Assembly: GCA_030267565.1 (NCBI GenBank)
Contig: BRXU01000013.1
Location: 1,528,001-1,592,000 of the forward strand
DNA length: 64,000 bases
Direction: 5' to 3'
DNA from: Pleodorina starrii
Lineage: Eukaryota; Chlorophyta; Chlorophyceae; Chlamydomonadales; Volvocaceae
Shown here: piece by piece, positions 36,308-47,745 of the stretch
How the letters are laid out: each line of letters starts with the position of its first letter
Position numbering within the stretch: position 1 is the first letter of the stretch
Notes under the pieces: model-generated
Seen by the model: the letters and a program-made list of their open reading frames with translations, nothing else
Database searches by the model: none
What the model was told of the DNA's origin: nothing
Translations under genes and position numbers: made by a program

Positions 36308-39066
36308 CCGAACGACCCCGAATGACCCCGAACGGATCCCGAACGACCCCGAACGGATCCCGAATGGATCCCGAACGATCCCGAACGACCCCGAATGACC
36401 CCGAACGGATCCCGAACGACCCCGAACAGATCCCGAACGATTCCGAACGGATCCCGAACGACCCCGAACGGATCCCGAACGACCCCGAAGGGATCCCGAA
36501 CGACCCCGAACGGACCCCGAACAACCTCGAACGATCCCGTTCGACCCCGAACGGATCCCGAACGACCCCGAACGTATCCCGAACGATCCCGAACGACCCC
36601 GAACGACCCCGAACGGATCCCGAATGACCCCGAACGGACCCCGAACGACCCCGAACGGATCACGAACGACCCCGAACGGATCCCGAACAACCCCGAACGG
36701 ATCCCGAACGACCCCGAACGGATCCCGGACGACCCCGAACGACCCCGAACGGATCCCGAACGACCCCGAACGGATCCCGAACGGATCCGAACGATCCCGA
36801 ACGACCCCGAATGACCCCGAACGGATCCCGAACGACCCCGAACGGATCCCGAACGGATCCCGAACGATCCCGAACGACCCCGAATGACCCCGAACGGATC
36901 CCGAACGACCCCGAACAGATCCCGAACGATTCCGAACGGATCCCGAACGACCCCGAACGGATCCCGAACAACCCCGAACGGACCCCGAACGACCCCGAAC
37001 GGATCCCGAATGACCCCGAACGGACCCCGAACGACCCCGAACGGATCACGAACGACCCCGAACGGATCCCGAACAACCCCGAACGGATCCCAAACGACCC
37101 CGAACGGATCCCGAACGGATCCCGAACGGATCCCGAACGACCCCGAACGGATCCCGAACGGATCCGAACGATCCCGAACGACCCCGAATGACCCCGAACG
37201 GATCCCGAACGACCCCGAACGGATCCCGAACGGATCCCGAACGATCCCGAACGACCCCGAATGACCCCGAACGGATCCCGAACGACCCCGAACAGATCCC
37301 GAACGATTCCGAACGGATCCCGAACGACCCCGAACGGATCCCGAACGACCCCGAAGGGATCCCGAACGACCCCGAACGGACCCCGAACAACCTCGAACGA
37401 TCCCGTTCGACCCCGAACGGATCCCGAACGACCCCGAACGGATCCCGAACGATCCCGAACGACCCCGAACGACCCCGAACGGATCCCGAATGACCCCGAA
37501 CGGACCCCGAACGACCCCGAACGGATCCCGAACGACCCCGAACGGATCCCGAACGGATCCCGAACGATCCCGAACGACCCCGAATGACCCCGAACGGATC
37601 CCGAACGACCCCGAACAGATCCCGAACGATTCCGAACGGATCCCGAACGACCCCGAACGGATCCCGAACGACCCCGAAGGGATCCCGAACGACCCCGAAC
37701 GGACCCCGAACAACCTCGAACGATCCCGTTCGACCCCGAACGGATCCCGAACGACCCCGAACGGATCCCGAACGATCCCGAACGACCCCGAACGACCCCG
37801 AACGGATCCCGAATGACCCCGAACGGACCCCGAACGACCCCGAACGGATCCCGAACGACCCCGAACAGATCCCGAACAACCCCGAACGGATCCCGAACGA
37901 CCCCGAACGGATCCCGGACGACCCCGAACGACCCCGAACGGATCCCGAACGACCCCGAACGGATCCCGAACAACCCCGAAAGGATCCCGAACGACCACGA
38001 ACGGATCCCGAACGACCCCGAACGGATCCCGAACGACCCCGAAGGCATCCCGAACGACCCCGAACGGACCCCGAACAACCTCGAACGATCCCGTTCGACC
38101 CCGAACGGATCCCGAACGACCCCGAACGGATCCCGAACGATCCCGAACGACCCCGAACGACCCCGAACGGATCCCGAATGACCCCGAACGGACCCCGAAC
38201 GACCCCGAACGGATCCCGAACGATCCCGAACGACCCCGAACGACCCCGAACGGATCCCGAATGACCCCGAACGGACCCCGAACGACCCCGAACGGATCCC
38301 GAACGGACCCCGAACGACCCCGAACTGATCCCGAACGACCCCGAACGGATCCCGAACGATCCCGAACGGACCCCGAACGACCCCGAACGACCCCGAACGA
38401 CCCCGAACGGATCCCGAACGACCCCGAACGGATCCCGAACGACCCCGAACGGATCCCGAACGACCCCGAACGACCCCGAACGGATCTCGAACGACCCCGA
38501 ACGGATCCCGAACAACCCCGAACGGATCTCGAACGACCCCGAACGGACCCCGAACGACCCCGAACGGACCCCGAACGACCCCGAACGGATCCCGAACGAT
38601 CCCGAACGACCCCGAACGGATCCCGAACGACCCCGAACGGACCCCGAACGACCCCGAACGACCCCGAACGGATCCCGAACGACCCCGAACGGATCCCGAA
38701 CGACCCCGAACGGATCCCGAACGACCCCGAACGACCCCTAACGGATCCCGAACGGATCCCGAACGATCCCGAACGACCCCGAATGACCCCGAACGGATCC
38801 CGAACGACCCCGAACGGATCCCGAACGATTCCGAACGTCCCCAAACGACCCGGAACGGATCCCGAACGACCCCGAACGGATCCCGAACGACCACGAACGG
38901 ATCCCGAACAACCCCGAAAGGATCCCGAACGACCACGAACGGATCCCGAACGACCCCGAACGACCCCGAACGGATCCCGAACAACCCCGAAAGGATCCCG
39001 AACGACCACGAACGGATCCCGAACGACCCCGAACGACCCTGAACGGATCCCGAACGACCCCGAACG
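36308..39066 (+). repeat. Internal 2.7-kb duplication, right copy
   Basis: Partner of 30890-33648 at an offset of 5418 bp. Just after its end the array changes character: the 18-bp palindrome disappears and CCCGAATGGACCCGAACGG-type variants begin. Confidence 0.8.
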
Positions 39067-42000
39067 GACCCCGAACGACCCCGAACGACCCCGAACGACC
39101 CCGAACGGATCCCGAACGACCCCGAACGGATCCCGAACGACCCCGAACGGATCCCGAACGACCCCGAACGACCCCGAATGGACCCCGAACGACCCCGAAC
39201 GGATCCCGAACGACCCCGAACGGATCCCGAACGACCCCGAACGGATCCCGAACGACCCCGAACGGATCCCGAACGACCCCGAACGACCCCGAATGGACCC
39301 CGAACGACCCCGAACGGATCCCGAACAACCCCGAACGGACCCCGAACGACCCCGAACGACCCCGAATGGACCCCGAACGACCCCGAACGGATCCCGAATG
39401 GACCCGAACGGATCCCGAACAACCCCGAACGGATCCCGAACGACCCCGAACAACCCCGAACGGATCCCGAACGACCCCGAACGGATCCCGAACGACCCCG
39501 AACGGATCCCGAACGACCCCGAACGGATCCCGAACGACCCCGAACGGATCCCGAACGACCCCGAACGACCCCGAATGGACCCCGAACGACCCCGAACGGA
39601 TCCCGAACAACCCCGAACGGACCCCGAACGACCCCGAACGACCCCGAATGGACCCCGAACGACCCCGAACAGATCCCGAATGGACCCGAACGGACCCCGA
39701 ACGACCCCGAACAGATCCCGAATGGACCCGAACGGATCCCGAACGACCCCGAACGACCCCGAATGGACCCCGAACGACCCCGAACGGATCCCGAACGACC
39801 CCGAACGGATCCCGAACGACCCCGAACGGATCCCGAACGACCCCGAACGGATCCCGAACGACCCCGAACGGATCCCGAACGACCCCGAACGACCCCGAAC
39901 GGATCCCGAACGACCCCGAACGGATCCCGAACGACCCCGAACGGATACCGAACGACCCGGAACGGATCCCGAACGACCCCGAACGGATCCCGAACGACCC
40001 CGAACGACCCCGAATGGACCCCGAACGACCCCGAACGGATCCCGAACAACCCCGAACGGATCCCGAACGACCCCGAACGACCCCGAATGGACCCCGAACG
40101 ACCCCGAACGGATCCCGAATGGACCCGAACGGATCCCGAACAACCCCGAACGGATCCCGAACGACCCCGAACAACCCCGAACGGATCCCGAACGACCCCG
40201 AACGGATCCCGAACAACCCCGAACAACCCCGAACGGATCCCGAACAACCCCGAAAGGATCCCGAACGACCCCGAACGGATCCCGAACGACCCCGAACGGC
40301 CCCGAACGGATCCCGAACGACCCCGAACGGACCCCGAACGACCCCTAACGGATCCCGAACGACCCCGAACGGATCCCGAACGACCCCGAACGGATCCCGA
40401 ACGACCCCGAACGGATCCCGAACGACCCCGAACAGATCCCGAATGGACCCGAACGGATCCCGAACGACCCCGAACGACCCCGAATGGACCCCGAACGACC
40501 CCGAACGGATCCCGAACGACCCCGAACGGATCCCGAACGACCCCGAACGGATCCCGAACGGACCCCGAACGACCCCGAACGGATCCCGAACGACCCCGAA
40601 CGGATCCCGAACGGATCCCGAACGATCCCGAACGACCCCGAATGACCCCGAACGGATCCCGAACGACCCCGAACGGATCCCGAACGATTCCGAACGGATC
40701 CCGAACGACCCCGAACGGATCCCGAACGATTCCGAACGGATCCCGAACCCCGAACGGACCCCGAACGACCCCGAAAGGATCCCGAACGACCCCGAACGGA
40801 TCCCGAACGACCCCGACCGGATCCCGAACGATCCCGAACGGATCCCGAACGACCCCGAACGGATCCCGAACAACCCCGAAAGGATCCCGAACGACCACGA
40901 ACGGATCCCGAACAACCCCGAAAGGATCCCGAACGACCACGAACGGATCCCGAACGACCCCGAACGACCCCGAACGGATCCCGAACGACCCCGAACGGAC
41001 CCCGAACGACCCCGAACGACCCCGAACGACCCCGAACGGATCCCGAACGACCCCGAACGGATCCCGAACGACCCCGAACGGATCCCGAACGACCCCGAAC
41101 GACCCCGAATGGACCCCGAACGACCCCGAACGGATCCCGAACGACCCCGAACGGATCCCGAACGACCCCGAACGGATCCCGAACGACCCCGAACGGATCC
41201 CGAACGACCCCGAACGACCCCGAATGGACCCCGAACGACCCCGAACGGATCCCGAACAACCCCGAACGGACCCCGAACGACCCCGAACGACCCCGAATGG
41301 ACCCCGAACGACCCCGAACGGATCCCGAATGGACCCGAACGGATCCCGAACAACCCCGAACGGATCCCGAACGACCCCGAACAACCCCGAACGGATCCCG
41401 AACGACCCCGAACGGATCCCGAACGACCCCGAACGGATCCCGAACGACCCCGAACGGATCCCGAACGACCCCGAACGGATCCCGAACGACCCCGAACGAC
41501 CCCGAATGGACCCCGAACGACCCCGAACGGATCCCGAACAACCCCGAACGGACCCCGAACGACCCCGAACGACCCCGAATGGACCCCGAACGACCCCGAA
41601 CAGATCCCGAATGGACCCGAACGGACCCCGAACGACCCCGAACAGATCCCGAATGGACCCGAACGGATCCCGAACGACCCCGAACGACCCCGAATGGACC
41701 CCGAACGACCCCGAACGGATCCCGAACGACCCCGAACGGATCCCGAACGACCCCGAACGGATCCCGAACGACCCCGAACGACCCCGAACGGATCCCGAAC
41801 GACCCCGAACGGATCCCGAACGACCCCGAACGGATCCCGAACGACCCGGAACGGAGCCCGAACGACCCCGAACGGATCCCGAACGACCCCGAACGACCCC
41901 GAATGGACCCCGAACGACCCCGAACGGATCCCGAACAACCCCGAACGGATCCCGAACGACCCCGAACGACCCCGAATGGACCCCGAACGACCCCGAACGG

Positions 42001-45000
42001 ATCCCGAATGGACCCGAACGGATCCCGAACAACCCCGAACGGATCCCGAACGACCCCGAACAACCCCGAACGGATCCCGAACGACCCCGAACGGATCCCG
42101 AACAACCCCGAACAACCCCGAACGGATCCCGAACAACCCCGAAAGGATCCCGAACGACCCCGAACGGATCCCGAACGACCCCGAACGGCCCCGAACGGAT
42201 CCCGAACGACCCCGAACGGACCCCGAACGACCCCGAACGGATCCCGAACGACCCCGAACGGATCCCGAACGACCCCGAACGACCCCGAACGGATCCCGAA
42301 CGATCCCGAACGGATCCCGAAAGACCCCGAACGACCCCGAACGGACCCCTACCGACCCCGAACGGATCCCGAACGGCCCCGAACGGATCCCGAACGACTC
42401 CGAACGGATCCCGAACAACCCCGAACGATCCCTTACGACCCCGAACGGATCCCGAACGACCCCGAACGGACCCCGAACGACCCCGAACGGATCCCGAACG
42501 ACCCCGAACGGATCCCGAACGACCCCGAACGGATCCCGAACGACCCCGAACGGATCCCGAACGACCCCGAACGGATCCCGAACGACCCCGAACAGATCCC
42601 GAATGGACCCCGAACGGATCCCGAACGACCCCGAACGACCCCGAATGGACCCCGAACGACCCCGAACGGATCCCGAACGACCCCGAACGGATCCCGAACG
42701 ACCCCGAACGGATCCCGAACGGACCCCGAACGACCCCGAACGGATCCCGAACGACCCCGAACGGATCCCGAACGGATCCCGAACGATCCCGAACGACCCC
42801 GAATGACCCCGAACGGATCCCGAACGACCCCGAACGGATCCCGAACGATTCCGAACGGATCCCGAACGACCCCGAACGGATCCCGAACGATTCCGAACGG
42901 ATCCCGAACGACCCCGAACGGACCCCGAACGACCCCGAAAGGATCCCGAACGACCCCGAACGGATCCCGAACGACCCCGAACGGATCCCGAACGATCCCG
43001 AACGGATCCCGAACGACCCCGAACGGATCCCGAACAACCCCGAAAGGATCCCGAACGACCACGAACGGATCCCGAACAACCCCGAAAGGATCCCGAACGA
43101 CCACGAACGGATCCCGAACGACCCCGAACGACCCCGAACGGATCCCGAACAACCCCGAAAGGATCCCGAACGACCACGAACGGATCCCGAACGACCCCGA
43201 ACGACCCCGAACGGATCCCGAACGACCCCGAACGGACCCCGAACGACCCCGAACGACCCCGAACGACCCCGAACGGATCCCGAACGACCCCGAACGGATC
43301 CCGAACGACCCCGAACGGATCCCGAACGACCCCGAACGACCCCGAATGGACCCCGAACGACCCCGAACGGATCCCGAACGACCCCGAACGGATCCCGAAC
43401 GACCCCGAACGGATCCCGAACGACCCCGAACGGATCCCGAACGACCCCGAACGACCCCGAATGGACCCCGAACGACCCCGAACGGATCCCGAACAACCCC
43501 GAACGGACCCCGAACGACCCCGAACGACCCCGAACGGACCCCGAACGACCCCGAACGGATCCCGAATGGACCCGAACGGATCCCGAACAACCCCGAACGG
43601 ATCCCGAACGACCCCGAACAACCCCGAACGGATCCCGAACGACCCCGAACGGATCCCGAACGACCCCGAACGGATCCCGAACGACCCCGAACGGATCCCG
43701 AACGACCCCGAACGGATCCCGAACGACCCCGAACGACCCCGAATGGACCCCGAACGACCCCGAACGGATCCCGAACAACCCCGAACGGACCCCGAACGAC
43801 CCCGAACGACCCCGAATGGACCCCGAACGACCCCGAACAGATCCCGAATGGACCCGAACGGACCCCGAACGACCCCGAACAGATCCCGAATGGACCCGAA
43901 CGGATCCCGAACGACCCCGAACGACCCCGAATGGACCCCGAACGACCCCGAACGGATCCCGAACGACCCCGAACGGATCCCGAACGACCCCGAACGGATC
44001 CCGAACGACCCCGAACGGATCCCGAACGACCCCGAACGACCCCGAACGGATCCCGAACGACCCCGAACGGATCCCGAACGACCCCGAACGGATCCCGAAC
44101 GACCCGGAACGGATCCCGAACGACCCCGAACGGATCCCGAACGACCCCGAACGACCCCGAATGGACCCCGAACGACCCCGAACGGATCCCGAACAACCCC
44201 GAACGGATCCCGAACGACCCCGAACGACCCCGAATGGACCCCGAACGACCCCGAACGGATCCCGAATGGACCCGAACGGATCCCGAACAACCCCGAACGG
44301 ATCCCGAACGACCCCGAACAACCCCGAACGGATCCCGAACGACCCCGAACGGATCCCGAACAACCCCGAACAACCCCGAACGGATCCCGAACAACCCCGA
44401 AAGGATCCCGAACGACCCCGAACGGATCCCGAACGACCCCGAACGGCCCCGAACGGATCCCGAAGGACCCCGAACGGACCCCGAACGACCCCGAACGGAT
44501 CCCGAACGACCCCGAACGGATCCCGAACGACCCCGAACGACCCCGAACGGATCCCGAACGATCCCGAACGGATCCCGAAAGACACCGAACGACCCCGAAC
44601 GGACCCCTACCGACCCCGAACGGATCCCGAACGACCCCGAACGGATCCCGAACGACCCCGAACGGATCCCGAACGACCCCGAACGGATCCCGAACGACCC
44701 CGAACGACCCCGAATGGACCCCGAACGACCCCGAACGGATCCCGAACAACCCCGAACGGACCCCGAACGACCCCGAACGACCCCGAATGGACCCCGAACG
44801 ACCCCGAACGGATCCCGAATGGACCCGAACGGATCCCGAACAACCCCGAACGGATCCCGAACGACCCCGAACAACCCCGAACGGATCCCGAACGACCCCG
44901 AACGGATCCCGAACGACCCCGAACGGATCCCGAACGACCCCGAACGGATCCCGAACGACCCCGAACGGATCCCGAACGACCCCGAACGACCCCGAATGGA

Positions 45001-46488
45001 CCCCGAACGACCCCGAACGGATCCCGAACAACCCCGAACGGACCCCGAACGACCCCGAACGACCCCGAATGGACCCCGAACGACCCCGAACAGATCCCGA
45101 ATGGACCCGAACGGACCCCGAACGACCCCGAACAGATCCCGAATGGACCCGAACGGATCCCGAACGACCCCGAACGACCCCGAATGGACCCCGAACGACC
45201 CCGAACGGATCCCGAACGACCCCGAACGGATCCCGAACGACCCCGAACGGATCCCGAACGACCCCGAACGGATCCCGAACGACCCCGAACGACCCCGAAC
45301 GGATCCCGAACGACCCCGAACGGATCCCGAACGACCCCGAACGGATCCCGAACGACCCGGAACGGATCCCGAACGACCCCGAACGGATCCCGAACGACCC
45401 CGAACGACCCCGAATGGACCCCGAACGACCCCGAACGGATCCCGAACAACCCCGAACGGATCCCGAACGACCCCGAACGACCCCGAATGGACCCCGAACG
45501 ACCCCGAACGGATCCCGAATGGACCCGAACGGATCCCGAACAACCCCGAACGGATCCCGAACGACCCCGAACAACCCCGAACGGATCCCGAACGACCCCG
45601 AACGGATCCCGAACAACCCCGAACAACCCCGAACGGATCCCGAACAACCCCGAAAGGATCCCGAACGACCCCGAACGGATCCCGAACGACCCCGAACGGC
45701 CCCGAACGGATCCCGAAGGACCCCGAACGGACCCCGAACGACCCCGAACGGATCCCGAACGACCCCGAACGGATCCCGAACGACCCCGAACGACCCCGAA
45801 CGGATCCCGAACGATCCCGAACGGATCCCGAAAGACCCCGAACGACCCCGAACGGACCCCTACCGACCCCGAATGGACCCGAACGGATCCCGAACAACCC
45901 CGAACGGATCCCGAACGACCCCGAACAACCCCGAACGGATCCCGAACGACCCCGAACGGATCCCGAACAACCCCGAACAACCCCGAACGGATCCCGAACA
46001 ACCCCGAAAGGATCCCGAACGACCCCGAACGGATCCCGAACGACCCCGAACGGCCCCGAACGGATCCCGAAGGACCCCGAACGGACCCCGAACGACCCCG
46101 AACGGATCCCGAACGACCCCGAACGGATCCCGAACGACCCCGAACGACCCCGAACGGATCCCGAACGATCCCGAACGGATCCCGAAAGACCCCGAACGAC
46201 CCCGAACGGACCCCTACCGACCCCGAACGGATCCCGAACGGCCCCGAACGGATCCCGAACGACTCCGAACGGATCCCGAACAACCCCGAACGATCCCGAA
46301 CGACCCCGAACGGATCCCGAACGACCCCGAACGATCCCGAACAACCCCGAACGATCCCGTTCGACCCCGAACGGATCCCGAACGACCCCGAACGGATCCC
46401 GAACGGATCCCGAACGATCCCGAACGACCCCGAACGACCCCGAACGGATCCCGAACGACCCCGAACGGATCCCGAACGACCCCGAACG

Positions 46489-47283
46489 GTCGAGGCTGGG
46501 TCCATGGGTCGAGGCTGGGCCCATGGGTCGAGGCTGGGTCCATGGGTCGAGGCTGGGTCCATGGGTCGAGGATGGGCCCATGGGCCGAGGCTGGGCCCAT
46601 GGGCCGAGGCTGGGCCCATGGGCCGAGGCTGGGCGCATGGGTCGAGGCTGGGCCCATGGGTCGAGGCTGGGCCCATGGGTCGAGGCTGGGCCCATGGGTC
46701 GAGGCTGGGTCCATGGGTCGAGGCTGGGTCCATGGGTCGAGGCTGGGCCCATGGGTCGAGGCTGGGCCCATGGGTCGAGGCTGGGCCCATGGGTCGAGGC
46801 TGGGCCCATGGGTCGAGGCTGGGCCCATGGGTCGAGGCTGGGCCCATGGGTCGAGGCTGGGCCCATGGGTCGAGGCTGGGTCCATGGGTCGAGGCTGGGC
46901 CCATGGGTCGAGGCTGGGCCCATGGGTCGAGGCTGGGCCCATGGGTCGAGGCTGGGCCCATGGGTCGCGGCTGGGCCCATGGGTCGAGGCTGGGCCCATG
47001 GGTCGAGGCTGGGCCCATGGGTCGAGGCTGGGCGCATGGGTCGAGGCTGGGCCCATGGGTCGAGGCTGGGCCCATGGGTCGAGGCTGGGCGCATGGGTCG
47101 AGGCTGGGCCCAAGGGTCGAGGCTGGGCCCATGGGTCGAGGCTGGGCCCATGGGTCGAGGCTGGGTCCATGGGTCGAGGCTGGGCCCATGGGTCGAGGCT
47201 GGGCCCATGGGTCGAGGCTGGGCCCATGGGTCGAGGCTGGGCCCATGGGTCGAGGCTGGGCCCATGGGTCGAGGCTGGGTCCA
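46489..47283 (+). repeat. Right 19-bp minisatellite block
   Basis: About 42 copies of GGGCCCATGGGTCGAGGCT in direct orientation with the left block. Point variants include GGGTCCATGGG, GGGCGCATGGG and ATGGGCCGAGG. Since 19 is not a multiple of 3, translation in any frame gives a 19-residue periodicity, which is an effect of the DNA repeat. Confidence 0.95.
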
Positions 47284-47745
47284 AGGGCCCACCGACCGAT
47301 GGGCCCATCGACCCATGGGCCCACCGACCCGTGGGGCGACATGCCCATGGGGCGACTGACCCATGGGCCCACCGACCCACGGGTCGCCGACCCACATGCA
47401 TACCGACACGTGGGTCCACAACCCCGCCGGCCCATCGAACCCTGGGGCGACCAACCCATGGGCCCACCAACCCATGGGCCCATCGACCGGTGGGCCCACC
47501 GACCCATCGGGCGACAGGCCCATGAGCCCACCGACCCATGTGCCCATCGACCGCTGGAGCGGCCGACCCATGGGTCCTCCAACCCACGGACCCACCGACC
47601 CATGGCGCGACAGACCCATGGGTCCACCAACCCACGGACCCACCGACCCGCGGGTTCACCAACCCATGAGGCTCGTGGGACTCATTGGACCCATGGGAGC
47701 CATGGGACCCATGAGGCCCGGGAGACCCATGAGGCCCGTGGCACC
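47284..47745 (-). repeat. Right outer block: 16-bp-type units, inverted relative to the left block
   Basis: Units of the type CCCATGGGCCCACCGA are the reverse complement of the left block's TCGGTGGGCCCATGGG. The outermost 17-mer GGGACCCATGAGGCCCG (47704-47720) is nevertheless in the same orientation as its copy at 22311-22327. Unique sequence starts after about 47745. Confidence 0.85.

Larger units (their letters stand above)
22818..46488 (+). repeat. Core satellite: 10/11-bp CCCGAACGAC / CCCGAACGGAT units, about 23.7 kb
   Basis: Continuous array of two unit types, 10 bp (CCCGAACGAC and variants such as CCCGAACGAT, CCCGAATGAC, CCCGAACAAC) and 11 bp (CCCGAACGGAT, CCCGAACGGAC), often alternating as a 21-bp pair. 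Units carry two or more CpGs each. Kilobase-scale higher-order repeats are visible: segments recur at offsets of 2056 bp, 2411 bp and 5418 bp. Open frames of up to thousands of codons run through it in several phases on both strands, because most units contain no stop in any frame. The plus-strand breaks come from the AATGACC and CTGATC variants and minus-strand breaks from GGATCACG. That pattern argues against coding. Function is unknown; heterochromatin or a structural role is possible. Confidence 0.97.

Noticed and set aside
22818..38300. Chains of plus-strand open frames of 81-226 codons that start and stop at the same motif
   Set aside because: The variant CGAATGACC contains overlapping ATG and TGA, so each frame begins and ends at copies of that variant. 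This is a property of the repeat and shows no selection for coding.
22818..46488. Possible CRISPR array or bacterial repeat region
   Set aside because: There are no unique spacers, the unit is 10-11 bp, and the surroundings are eukaryotic genes with introns.
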